Below are positions 47,384 through 59,148 of a stretch of 64,000 nucleotides of DNA, one piece after another. The position numbers and the translations under genes are program-made. The first letter of the stretch is position 1; each line of letters opens with the position of its first letter. The stretch covers positions 71,987,060 to 72,051,059 of the forward strand of contig OU744721.1 in the NCBI GenBank assembly GCA_916613615.1. The letters run 5' to 3'. A model generated the notes under the pieces. The model was not told where the DNA came from. It saw nothing but the letters and a program-made list of their open reading frames with translations, and ran no database searches. Origin of the DNA: Steromphala cineraria. Its lineage: Eukaryota > Mollusca > Gastropoda > Trochida > Trochidae.

Positions 47384-48419
47384 CCCCTGTCACACTTCAG
47401 CGTATACTCACTGCGTACGATTTGCGTATGGCAATTTTCTCATACGCAGCAATACGCAGTCGCACGCAGGATACGCAACTCATACGCACCTTGGTTGTGT
47501 TAAGGTAGTTTCTTGTACGTCTGTATGCGCTAGGACCATTTTTATACGCTTGATAGTTTTGGACATGCTCAAAACTATGCTGCGTATGGTTAACACGCAA
47601 CGCATCAGTTTTACGTCGGTCGAGGGCGGTACATGTACGTTAGTTAGTCTTGATGAGTATGCACTTCATACGCAGTGTGCGTTGATGTCCCAAACCAACG
47701 CTTTGATAGCGCATTGAAGACGCACACAAAACGCCCTTCAAGCATAGTGAGTAAACAAATCCGAGAGGGTGGGTGCTTCTAACAGAAAAATCCGACCAAT
47801 GGGGAGAATGTTTTTTGTCTGATATTTCAGTTCTAAAAATTTCAATACCTCAATCGAGGGGTATGTATTCGTACAGAAATCATCAAGTATCTGCGGACTG
47901 CCATTTAAGTTTAAACTCCTTTTAATCACATGTGATAGAGAAATGGATTCAGTAAACTTCACTTTATTCAGGATACTTTTGTTTAAATAAATTGTCTTGC
48001 AATTGATAACAAAGCTTTTCGTTTTCAGATCCCCTTGTATATATATACATATATTATCACCGAAAACATACTACAAAGACAGAAAAGATAGAAACGTATG
48101 TCAAGACGCAACGGGCTCGGAATGTGCTCGCTTTGTTTGTGCAAGGCATGCGATAGACATAAGTTGTGAGCGTCTAAATTATGGTATGTATACGCTCTGC
48201 ATATGCAATAATCTGCCAGAATAAAGTGGGGATACGCAAATCATATGCATCTCCAACGCACTCCCAACGCGAAGAAAACGCAAAGTTCGTAAATCAGTCG
48301 CTCCATGTGCGGTACAAGTAAGGCAAAATACAGTAAATGTTTGAGCTTACTGATTGTGTATGAAGAAAATTCCATACGCAACTCAAACGCACATGCTATA
48401 CGCTTAAGTGTGACAGGGC
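47384..48419. mobile_element. 1.04 kb inverted-repeat element rich in TACGCA motifs
   Basis: Left end CCCCTGTCACACTTCAGCGT, right end inverted GGCCCTGTCACACTTAAGCG, each followed by ATA. Both subterminal regions hold many CATACGCA/ATACGCAA-like words in both orientations (about 47396-47740 and 48225-48405), an arrangement that usually marks transposase binding arrays. GC and CpG content exceed the surroundings. No transposase frame. I cannot define a clean target duplication, so the superfamily is open. Confidence 0.85.
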
Positions 48420-48639
48420 CCTTACACTTATTGTTTTAAAGAAATTGCTGATTTTATTCCAGAAACATAAGTACCTATTTTCATTTAGTTTGAACGAAGG
48501 AAATTTTGACTTAAACGAAACACCAAATTATTACATACGTTTCCTGAATATCTTTATGGGATAATTTTGGTTATTTGAAACAAGTGTTGTGTAACCAGTT
48601 TAAAGTTATTCAACGAGTGTTGTGTAACCAAAGCAGATT

Positions 48640-48960
48640 ATTCAACGAAAGTGACGTCATAATGCCCTACTATTTTTGCAGTCAACTGATCGGATGGAAC
48701 CGAACCCCACGCCGATTCAGGTTTTCAATTCGTCATATTTTGTTTCGTATTTTCCCTCAAAATAAAATTGCATCACATTAAAGATATATGTGCAAAATTA
48801 TCAAACCAATATTCGGGTTCCGATCCCGGCTATTTCATCACTAAATTTAAAATATATCTTGCCTTAACTTAATTCGGCAAGAGTTATCTCCCGTTTGTAT
48901 TCAACGGACGTGTTTCGTTAACACGGAGCTTTGTCGCTTTTGAAAGTTTGAGTGAAAGTC
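48640..48960 (+). promoter_or_regulatory. Possible regulatory island with CRE-like site
   Basis: GTGACGTCATAATG at about 48650 contains the full TGACGTCA cAMP-response-type palindrome. At 48885-48960 lies GAGTTATCTCCCGTTTGTAT followed by CpG-containing sequence (ACGGACGTGTTTCGTTAACA). A similar GTGACGTCATAATG occurs at ~59522 and a GAGTTGTCTCCC at ~12480. No coding exon can be tied to it, and the shared words may be repeat-borne. Confidence 0.2.
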
Positions 48961-49397
48961 AATAGTTTAGAAACGGTTGTGATAAGTTGCAGTTTCATTC
49001 ATAATATATATTTTACATAATCAAGCAAAATATTAGCACCTGTCTACGGCTTCTAGAAATGTTTAGCATGGACAGTTGAACCGTTACAAATCAACGTCAC
49101 TGTCATCAAGCTTGGCGACCCTTCTACCCGGTACCGACAACAGCGTCGTTTTTGTGTTGTTAAAGTATTTGCTAATGTCTTGGTTTTGGATAATTCTGTC
49201 AAAAAACTGTACACAAATTATCGTTTAAAATGAGGACTTTAATTAGAGGTGAAGATGATGCTTACGGAAAACGGGACTATGTTTTTGCTATTGCGAACAC
49301 AGAGGTACCTCACCGGTGAAGCATTATGCAACCTTGTCGCGCATAGTTTGGTCGTTGTTTCAAAGAAAAAGAAATTGCCTTTTGTATGAAATAAATA

Positions 49398-50022
49398 CAG
49401 CTGCATACCAAAAGTCTGTTCACCTGTTTGTGATCTTTGTTCAAATATCATGTAATTTGGGTTTGGTTTTACGTTCATAAAATAACTTCAGGACCACTTA
49501 CAAAAGATCATCAATTGCCCATGTGTAAAATAATCATTCCCAAACCATATTTCGGGATCGTCTTGTCACTGGTGCTAGTTGTCGATACTTGGCATTTTTA
49601 AATAGACAGATGGGGTCTTATTTGTGAAATTCGGATTTTCTTAAATTTCGCTTAAAATCATCCATGTAAATTTTGTAGGAAACAAATCAGCACAGTTTCC
49701 TTTCCTTAACGCAAAGGAACATATATGGATAAGATCCAAAGCTGTTGATCACTTATGAAGGATTTTGTAGAGCAAAACAGAAATCAGTGTTTTCGAAATG
49801 TTGACCCCTGGTCACTTCAATGACCTGCCAAATTTGTTACAGCTATCTGCTAGGTATGACATACGAATATGTCAACGCAAACTGAATCCTAACTTATGCA
49901 GTGAAATTTCATCATTATCAGTTTCGTTTTCACAATGATATTATGTCTCAAAGACGTTACAAATTACATGATATTTGCACTAGAATACGAAGGTAAGTGA
50001 ACAAACTTAAGATACGCAGCTG
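49398..50022. mobile_element. TA-inserted MITE with long inverted termini, copy 2
   Basis: Flanked by TA (49396-49397, 50023-50024). Left CAGCTGCATACCAAAAGTCT ... CAAATATCATGTAATTT; right inverted CAGCTGCGTATCTTAAGTTT ... TAGTGCAAATATCATGTAATTT. It matches 35026-35612 along its whole length, with better preserved right terminus. The minus frame 49239-49478 overlapping the left end is accidental. Confidence 0.88.
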
Positions 50023-50029
50023 TAGATCA

Positions 50030-50157
50030 CAAAATTCGTGAGTGTTGAATATCGAAAATATTTCAACTCAATATAATAGCTTTCGCTCGTGAATACATCA
50101 AAACATTTGAAAATATCTCGTTGAAATATTTTCGATATTCAACACTCACTCGTTTTG
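50030..50157. repeat. Inverted repeat, 38 bp arms, 52 bp loop
   Basis: Left arm 50030-50067 starts CAAAATTCGTGAGTGTTGAA and right arm 50120-50157 is its inverse apart from two or three mismatches near the outer end. Starts five bases after the TA flanking the MITE at 49398-50022. Could be a foldback element or a hairpin transcript source. Confidence 0.88.
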
Positions 50158-53100
50158 TTATCTCTATGTATATCTATACAGCAACAGATTAAATTCACTT
50201 ATCATTCAATCACAGAATTTTGGAATCATAACCCATAGGAATGTTAGGATATCATTTTGTTAAGTGTATTGCAAGAAGTCATGTAGAATGATATTTTTAA
50301 CAGTTCATAAAAAATGTATGTTGAAGGTCAAAGGCATTTTAAAAAGTCAAATAAGTCGGTGTATTAAACCTAAATCGTTTAAATAATAACACATCATACT
50401 TGACACTAACTAAGACCCAAAATGCATATGCCAAGCTACAAGCAATAACGCTGAATAGGAATATCAAAGAAAAGTGTTTCAGCACAAAAGTGTGTGTTGA
50501 TGGATTATTAGATTTGGCAGATGTTCAGCGGTTACTCTGACATTTCAATTATAACAATAAGAGTGTTAACATATCTCAGTGGAAACAGAAGAATGCACTT
50601 AAAGGTTTTCCAAATTAGAAAGCACATGCTTGTGAGGGCACATGTCTAATCGATTATAATTGATATTTAGTTCATCCATAACTCCATAGTGAATGTAATT
50701 TTAATTCTCTAAATATTTTGCAGTATTCAAACCTACGCGTCTACCGAAAGGATAATTCAAGCAAAATTCTTCCCCGAACGCTTCCCACATTGAAATAGAA
50801 ATTTTAGAATGAGAATAAAATTTATTTACAGAAAATTAAATTAATAATTAGATATTGTATTTTTAGTTTCAAGAAAATCTAACTCATAATTATACATATA
50901 AAATATAAGATTATGATAAAGAACATTTGTCGACAAAACAGTGTATCCAACTTATTACGGGTGTGTTGTAGAAGCTCCCAAAACCCTGAACGTTAGTTGT
51001 GACAAAGCACATCTATTGAATCGCAATTTAGTATAAAGCTTCATATATCAGTTACTGAAGTTGGTTCATTTTATAAGGTTAATGTTTCCAAAAAATAACA
51101 CCACTGTCTTCTTGATAGCGAAGTCTTCCCCTAACTGATAAAATTCTACAACTAAAACTGAGATGGCTATTTTTCAGTATCATCATATTAGCGTTTTGAT
51201 ACGAAGCTTAAGTAAGATAGCCTAAATGAAATCGATTGTAATGATAATACAAAACTTTGCATATATTGGTATTAGAATACATAAAAATTATAACGCATGT
51301 ACTTCATTCTGTGCATATGCACATAAATGATTATAAAACAAGAAAGCAATGAGAATATGATACATTTGACATTAACGATATGTTGATATCTTTGATATTT
51401 TAAAGTTCATTAATGATACTCACAAGATTAATTTTGAAAATCATAATAAGAAGTAGATTATACCTTTTAACATGATGTACAATGAATATCTCATTTAACC
51501 ATGTATGGATGCATTTGTTTTGACAACATGTTAAACACCAAAATCTAAGATAAGGACACACAATAGTACCCAATGTTTTATGTGTACAATGGAAAATTTG
51601 TAAGCAATTCCCTTAACATGGAATTATGTCTGTTGTTAGAACTTACAATATACATTACTTAGCTTACTTTATTATTTATTATAAAATATGAACTACGCAG
51701 AACACAGTTATTTAATCAGTTCGATTGCCCAATAGCAGATTTCAAAAACAATTATTTTTAGGAATCGATTGGCCCATTTGACTCATTTCAAAAATCCGTT
51801 GGTGCCTGAAATTTGTCCATTTCATCTGAAAGTGCACAGGAGACATACACATGTTAAATTTGTTGATACTGACAAGCTATTGTCAGCTTTTTATTATTTC
51901 TTTCTCTTCTTTTTTATTGAGTAGATATCAACAACTCACATCATATTATCATGTTATGATCTTTATCAGATAAGAGTTTCAACAATAATATTGTTTATAT
52001 TAATACATTCATTTAATAAAGTAGGCACGTGAGAATTTTGCAATTATGAGAATATTTAACATTTAAAGAACAAAGGGATTGATGTTTAAAGCGTCACTTT
52101 AATACTGTAATTTTATTATTTATAAAAACATGATTTTACAAATTCTGATCACTGTACTTCTATCAAGTCCTACAATCACCAAACAAAAAATAGAATCTAA
52201 TTTGAAAATAAATGATTATCTTAAAGAAAGATATTGGTTTTTTTTCCTGTTTTATAAGGGTTTTCAGAGGAAATTAAACCCTCATGCAATTAGGGAATAG
52301 CTCTACAAAGGAAATGTCTATAAGTAGCCAAACTATTACCTCTTTAAAACAAACTATAGATCAGATAATATCAGTGATATCATCCAAATTTTGCTTATGT
52401 AAAATAAGAGAAATCAACTTTCCAAACATTTTTTTTATTTTAGTTTTTAGAGGTAGATAATGACAATAGCAAATGTATGATGCACATATATCCTAAAGGT
52501 TCGCTAAAAGTGCATACAAAGCAAGTATTTATATTGCAATATGAAATGATAAATATCAAAACCAAATTGTATTAATAACTGAATATATCAGGATGGTCAT
52601 ATCAATTCAACAATCCCCTCTTAGACTTAAAAATAATTTATTTGATAAAATCTTGCAACATTATACACTTTTGCTGAATACTTGAAAATTGAAAATGGCT
52701 AGAGTAAAAAATTCATTAATTGAAAAGAATGTTTTTTCAGGAATCTGTATCAATTTGGAAATGGTTGTTAACTCATTTGAAAAGAAGATATTAATCCTAA
52801 CAATCACAATCTTGTCCCGAGAGATTCCATGAATATCCAAGGAATCTGCTTCCTTCCATTATTTCATGATTCAATTATACACACAATCAGTGAAAGGACA
52901 GCTGAGGTCTAGCAGTTTTCATTCTGTTTCTTTAAGACAATAAACGTGTTCAGTGGCTCAGAGTAATTGAATTTGATATAGTTTTTATGTTATCGGAACT
53001 ACATCATAACTTATTGTGTGAATAGATTAAAGAAGGGTTTCATATATTCTTTGTTATTTTCTTATGAAAGAAAAAGTTTATAAAAATGTAAGTCACTCAA

Positions 53101-55640
53101 CGCACAAGAGAATCAAATGAATTTTGTCCACCAAATAATAAGAATGATTCATAAATTGGAAGTCAGGCTTGTTGCAGTACTTTTAGATATGTCATGGACT
53201 ACAAGTGCACCATATGATTCAATAATATCGATATTTTAATACTTCTGTCTATCTGCTAAAATTAATAATACCTAATTATAAATGATACCAACATTGTGTT
53301 CTGAAAGTACAATGCTTGATATACAAAGTAAATGTGTTTAAGTAAAACATTTCAAAATAATCTAGCGATTTGAAAACAATCAGACACAGAAACAAGTTGT
53401 GAAAATTAAACCTTGTTCGTCCCAATAAATATTGTGATAGGACGATGTAAATTATGATCTACAAACTGCTCTTAAAACATGGAATATGTTACTTCTCATT
53501 TAGATAGATACATGTTCATAGCATTGTGTTTTTATAAATGTCAGTTGGTTGTTAAGCCAAAGAGACACACCAATATGCAACGTATATCATAACAACATAC
53601 ATATCTAATTGATTTAACTTGTTATCATTCACGATCCGCACTCAGGTAATTTATTATTATTAATTTGAAAACACGAAAGAATTTAGTTTATAAGGTAATC
53701 TCATTAGGTCAGAAGTGAATAATGAAATACAATCTGCATGATGTACGATATCAGCAATATTCCATTAATTCATACAATCACGATTACCAAGAAAAGGTCG
53801 CTTTCTTAGTAAATTGAACAGCAATACTAAAACCAGTTTTAGTTATCAGTGCAGTTATAGATAAATTCGTGGAGACTTAAGCATAAGATTCAAGGATGCA
53901 ACAAGTTGGCCGTTCGAATCAAGCTATTTATTGTTTCTTGTGAAAAGAACCCCTAAGATTATTTACATCATCTAATATCGTTTGATTTATCCCTTCATTG
54001 ATCATTCTATGTTGATTAAAAATATTTTTAAAGTTATAACATAGTCAATGTGAGCGCATCCATTTTGTACATACGTGATATTGATCATTGTATACTAAGA
54101 AGTGTTTCAACATACAACACAAAACCTTCCCACTTGAAAAGGGCATTATCTGGCAAGAGCAATCTGCCGGTAGTTGTATGGCTATGTGTCTGTTTCTCTT
54201 GTGTTCTTCACCATTGCTTTCACTCTCATTTTTGTTGACACCTGTAGCGCATTCTGTGAAAAGCAATTCCTAATGCCATTTTGATATTGATCTTCAAAAC
54301 AACGTACAAGTATACGGTACACTTGTCAACATAGTACTTCAACTTACAAAAACTCAAACAGATTATTTTTGCCAGCATTGTGTAAAAACTGAACTGCAAA
54401 TTGAATTGCACATCTAGGCTATAATCGGGAAACTGTAAGAAACATTTCTTCAGATAAAATTAATAAGATCCACACAAAAAACTTACAAAAACCATTTCCA
54501 ATCAACTTGGTACATACTCAGTTGCAAGGTTTGAGACACACAAATGGTAAAATTCTTTCCAACTTTAAGTCGTGAAAATATATTGACCTACAAGAACATA
54601 GCTGTAATGTTGTTAACATTGATTACTGGGACCACGAACGTACATCCAATTCAGTTTACGAGGCATGTACAAAAGAACACATGTAGGCACATAACTTCAA
54701 TTTTCTTTCATTCCATTTTATTTTTGTCATTTATATGCTATAAGAGATTAAATAGCAATTATTTACTCGACAATTAGCTAATTAATTTTCAAATTGCAAT
54801 TTATTTGAAGAAACCATTTGATTATGTCTTAGACTGTTTGAATAAATTGTCTCTCTAGCAATTGTGATGTTGACACTTAGATGGATATTCCCTTTCATAC
54901 ACCCACATGTAAGAGTAGTAATTTTGAATATTTCGTACATTGTATATACATAAATATATATATTGGAAAGAGTAAACATCAGATGGTTCGGACTGGATCA
55001 ATTTTCTTTGATACAATAAATTCGTATAATTAACACATTGTTGTGTGCTTAGATTGACAGTTAGGAAGGCAGTCATGTGTTGTCAATCACGTAATGATTG
55101 CCCCAAGCACTCATTGTAGGGTGCAATTAGAACATAATAGACTCAGTCAGCATTGACGAATCTGTATTGTCCTATCAATCACTTAATGGACAGAGAGGTG
55201 TAATTCAACAAGCATTCTAATATGTCACAACGGTAAACAACTCTCGTTTTAACATATATAAACCAACTCTCTTTTTAACATATATATTTTGTTTTCATTT
55301 ATACATGGTTTAATGTGTCTGTCTTACATATATTTAAAATCTGATTACGCTTAAATTCACCAAAGATATTACCATTTCACTTATTACTTTAAGCAAAACT
55401 AATTAAGCCAATAAAAATAAGTATGTGGAGAATACAGTCTCGTCAATCTCCCTCATCGGTTCACGCTAATGAACTGATGGTTTGCTGACGGATGATTGGT
55501 TTCATCGAAACTGTACATGATACCTGCATTACGACGATAGATATGAGTCTGCGAAGAAGGTAGATGATGTCCTCAGAGATAGAAATGTCAAGCCCTGCAC
55601 GTTTTTATGTTTTGGTGGCAGTTTGGCAGTGAAATAAACC
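50158..55640. other. Long AT-rich stretch, nothing recognised
   Basis: Very AT-rich. Overlapping short frames near 54045-54411 and 54782-55076 show no family features. At 55080-55180 two TCAATCAC(G/T)TAATG words lie 90 bp apart. No gene, RNA or element supported. Confidence 0.5.
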
Positions 55641-55880
55641 GGGGGCGTAGCTCAGTGGTAGAGTGTCCGCTCGTCACCCGGAAGACCGGGGTTCGATTCC
55701 CGGTCGCGTCATACCAAAATACGTTAAAAGGTGGGAGTTGTTGCTGCCTTGCTTGACACTCAGCATTGTAAAGGCAGAACAACGATTTAACTGGCGCTGC
55801 ACCGTGGCTGCCGGGTGCCATGGGCACAAATCAAATTTCCAATGTACATGTACTGAGGACAATAAAGTGTTATTATTAAA
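55641..55880 (+). mobile_element. tRNA-derived SINE (tRNA-Asp-like head)
   Basis: The head (55641-55712) resembles a tRNA: A box TAGCTCAGTGG (55648-55658), B box GTTCGATTC (55691-55699). An anticodon-loop-like TCGTCAC with GTC and the following AGACCGGGGTTCGATTCCCG resemble tRNA-Asp. The acceptor stem does not pair (GGGGGCG versus TCGCGTC), position 33 is C not U, and T-stem and anticodon-stem pairs are broken, so it is not a working tRNA. The body follows (GTTGTTGCTGCCTTGCTTGA, CTCAGCATTGTAAAGGCAGA) and ends CAATAAAGTGTTATTATTA, a tail typical of SINEs copied by a LINE. Transcribed, if at all, by RNA polymerase III from the internal boxes. Confidence 0.85.
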
Positions 55881-56573
55881 TTCATGTTTAATTATGTTGT
55901 ATGATTTGGAATACAAAATGCACGCTCGAAACACGTTGTTCACCTTGGTGCTTCTATAAAGGCCCCTTGATTAAAAAGGCAGCACCTGTGGTTGGATGCT
56001 TGCAATTGCAAGTGAAGACAAGAAATCTGAACCAATACTGAAAACATTGGGTAATTAGCTAAATTGTCAGATTGACAGTCACAATGTAAATACAATAAAA
56101 AAAAAACAAATAAGAAATGAAAAATCTGTTAAATAACATGGCATCATCTAAGAACCATAACTAGCAATCAGCTATATCACTTAACTATGTAAGCATTGCA
56201 TCTGTATTGTAAAAACACTTATTCCTTTATTACTATTCATATGTCATCCATATCATATTTTGTAATACTACACCAATTCTTAATGCCCGTGAAGATGTGT
56301 ATGTATACAATTTCAACTAGACAAAATATCATAAATAAAATGCTGGAAATTGTCTGGAAACAAAAGCTTTTTATCAACAATTATGACCCCAAAAGTATTA
56401 AGTAGTTGGTCAAAGGCGATATTTCAACTGGTTTATTTTTTGTCATTATAACCATTTTCTTTAATATTAGCTTTGTAACCAATGATACTATCCAACCTAT
56501 TCAACCAGATCCGTATATATTGCAGGAATGAAAAACGTAATGAGTACAATAAATTCAGTAATTTGAAGATATA
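55881..56573. other. AT-rich DNA, nothing recognised
   Basis: No supported gene or element between the SINE and the Tc1-like transposon. Confidence 0.5.
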
Positions 56574-57763
56574 CACTGGGCAAAAAAAGAAACGCATCAC
56601 AGAAATTATCAGTTTTATTTATACATTCTTTAACATAAAATTACCGAATAACGAATGCCTGTAAATGGACAAAATTGGGCACAGTGTTTAACATTTTAAC
56701 AATTCTGAAGACACTGGTGTAATCGACTGCCTCATAGAACGCCGTCGTCCGTGATAGTAGTAGTCAAAGTCAGTACCTAGTGTTACCCCCTCGAGCATGG
56801 AGCACTGCTCTGCATCTCCGTGGCATAGTCTGAATGAGGCAGCGAATCTGATGTTGAGGAATCCTTCGCCACTCATACTACAATGCATACATCATCTGCT
56901 GTCGTGTACGTGGTTGCTGCTGACGCCGTCGTAGACGTCAGTCCAACAGATCCCACATATGCTCAATTGGATTGAGATCTGGGCATTTTGATGGCCATGG
57001 GAGAACAGTCACATTGGTGTTTGCGCAATAGTCCATATTAAGACGTGCTGCGTGTAGTCTCGCGCTGCCTTGCTGAAATATTTCCCTTTTAACGTCGGAA
57101 GCGAATGAGGATTTCATCTCTGTTCTCGTAGGCGATTTCTAATCTTCTCCGCCGAGACTCTGCAAAGTCCAAGAACGTAAACGTTGTCGGCGGTGTGAGT
57201 AGCACTTACAGTTCTATAACGCAGATGGAAGATCCTGATGTAGTGGTCCTGCGCAGGAGTGGTCACGCTTAGTCGTCCTGATCTTGGTTGGTCTTGGATT
57301 TGTACAGTCTGTAGCGCTGCCATAGACTTGAACTCGTGCTATGACTCACGATGAAGTGTCTTAAAACTGAACGATGGCTTTCTCTGCGTTCCAAACGACC
57401 AATTGCTCGGTTTCGGATTTCCTCGTTAAGTCGTGGCATTTTGCAGGTCGCATGAAGGAAAAAGCTGAGTTTGAATCGCAATGGGACTGATGTGCTATTA
57501 TACCCACTATTACCAGGGTGTAATATCCGAAGTTTTACGTGCAACATGCTTACAGATTTTTTTGCATGCAAATTTCGGCGCTTTTTTTCTCAAGGTGCAT
57601 AATTTTGGCGACAAAACATCATTAGATGCGTTCGAGCGCATCACATTGTTGTATTGACTAGAACTGATGATAATGAATCAAATTTAATCGATTTAAAACA
57701 TAAATTGCTAAATTATTGCAATTTGAAAAGTTTTTAGTGATGTGTTTCTTTTTTTGCCCAGTT
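56574..57763 (-). mobile_element. Tc1-like DNA transposon, internally deleted
   Basis: 1190 bp between TA dinucleotides (56572-56573, 57764-57765). Termini are CACTGGGCAAAAAAAGAAAC then GCATCAC, and, inverted from the right, AACTGGGCAAAAAAAGAAAC then ACATCAC, so ~25 bp with two or three mismatches. It encloses a broken minus-strand transposase (56770-57439). Full-length relatives are usually ~1.6 kb; the loss is internal. Non-functional. Confidence 0.92.
56770..57439 (-). pseudogene. Tc1-like transposase pseudogene
   Basis: The N-terminus at 57439 reads MPRLNEEIRNRAIGRLE and continues through a helix-turn-helix-like VSHSTSSSLWQRYR. After a frameshift near 57300 come RSGRLSVTTPAQDHYIRIFH and VSAEKIRNRLRE, the second DNA-binding half. 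The sequence then jumps to RDEILIRF at about 57115, which in intact relatives lies well downstream: the catalytic core with the first aspartate is deleted. Past another shift, FQQGSARLHAARL shows Gly where the second catalytic Asp is expected; LPWPSKCPDLNPIEHMWDLL retains the catalytic Glu and is followed by a stop. The C-terminus ARGGNTRY-stop is conserved. Several shifts and stops; no enzyme can be made. Confidence 0.9.
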
Positions 57764-57996
57764 TATATGCCGATGGCTAATATTTTTAAGATATACGTAA
57801 TTGATCTGCTGATTACAATATATGATGCATGATGCTTACATATTTCATTCATTTGTACTTACCACAATTTAGTTATTTTATCTTAAGAACTGTAAGCATA
57901 AACCTTATCTGTACTCACAGACCTATAACCTATATATAACTCTCCAGTGTTGAATGAAGGTACATGTAATGTACTAATGTTTTCGTCATTATCTAG

Positions 57997-58063
57997 ATAT
58001 GATCTGACACCAAACAGCTGGGATCATTCAGCTTATCATCCCTTTCTTAAGACAGCGATTGAG
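57997..58063 (+). other. Candidate internal exon (copy a)
   Basis: An acceptor-like TTTTCGTCATTATCTAG|A precedes a 67 nt open segment that reads YDLTPNSWDHSAYHPFLKTA then IE and ends at a donor-like GAG|GTACAT (58063/58064). Two related segments with the same acceptor layout lie at 60268 and 61621. The peptide is unknown, and codon content looks less AT-biased than its surroundings. A real exon of a gene mostly outside the window is possible. Confidence 0.3.
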
Positions 58064-58465
58064 GTACATTGTTTATTCTTCGACAGAGTAATGTTTGGTT
58101 TAGTACAATACTCAAAATATTTTAATTCAATGATGTTTAAACTGTGATTACAACAACTCATTATAACAACAATACCTATCTCTTAATGGAATGTAATTAC
58201 CATTTTGAACACTTGAACACTTTTTGACAATTTAACTAAGTGAAACCATCAATGTATTGATAAACATTAACTTTTGAGACAACAATGTATTTAAAATCAG
58301 ATGTGTTTGTAGAAAATAATCGGCATTAGGGTAGAATTTAGTGAAATATGCAAATATCTCCAAAAGCATATTTATGATTAACTACGTGCATTCGCTGGAA
58401 CTTGCATCCAAAATGCATAATCAAAGCTGCCAGCAAATATGTACAAGAGTCACCAGAAGATGACA

Positions 58466-59148
58466 TATCCCACCGGTTCCACATGATCGTAAGATTTAAA
58501 CCTTTGAAAGATAATTGTAAATTTTTCAAGCAAGGTTCATAATAGTATAAGCTAATATATATGAAAAGAAACCTTTCATGAACAGAGTCCAAATATGAGC
58601 CGTTTCCATGGAAATAATAGAACTTAAATTTTTCAGAAATGTGAAAATATCAAAAGGCACCACTTCAGTAGGTGGGCAATACACATGTAAAGTTTAAGAA
58701 AGATATGTGGACCGGTTTTATATATATGAAACGAAACCTTTCATGAACAGAGTCCAAATAAGAGCCGTTTCGATGGAAACAATAAAAAATAACATTTTCA
58801 GAAATGTGAAAATATCCAAAGGCACCACTTCAGTTGGTGGGTAATACACATGTAAAGTTTAAGAAAGATATGTGGACCGGTTTTTGAGTTCTGCTCCGGA
58901 AACGAAACCTTTCATGAACAGAGTCCAAATAAAAGCCGTTTCCATGGAAATAATAAAAAATAAAATTTTCAGAAATGTGCAAATATCAAAAGGCACCATT
59001 TCAGTAGGTGGGCAATACACATGTAAAGTTTCAGAAAGATATGTCGACCGGTTTTTGAGTTCTGCTCCGGAAATGAAATGATTACGGATGGACATACAGA
59101 CGGACAGGGTGATGACTATATCCCACGGTATTACATACCGGTGGGATA
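58466..59148 (+). mobile_element. Tandem-monomer element, TATCCCACCGG termini
   Basis: Starts TATCCCACCGGT (58466) and ends in a hairpin in which TATCCCACGGTAT is answered by ATACCGGTGGGATA (to 59148). Three monomers carry AAGGCACCACTTCAGTAGGT-like blocks at 58654, 58819 and 58990 (periods 165 and 171). They also carry GTTTCCATGGAAATAAT and CTGCTCCGGAAACGAA blocks, the latter identical to the 34150 element. GGATGGACATACAGACGGAC precedes the hairpin. Same architecture as 34150-34846 with different ends; no protein encoded. Confidence 0.82.

Noticed and set aside
47397..48224. Arg/Cys-rich frames at 47397-47600 and 47997-48224
   Set aside because: They overlap the TACGCA-rich inverted-repeat element; no transposase motif such as a DDE triad is visible.
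55641..55712. Functional tRNA-Asp gene
   Set aside because: Acceptor stem unpaired, C instead of U at position 33, mismatches in the T and anticodon stems, and a SINE body and tail follow directly.
55588..55959. Several overlapping 79-98 codon frames
   Set aside because: They run through the SINE and its tRNA-like head on both strands.
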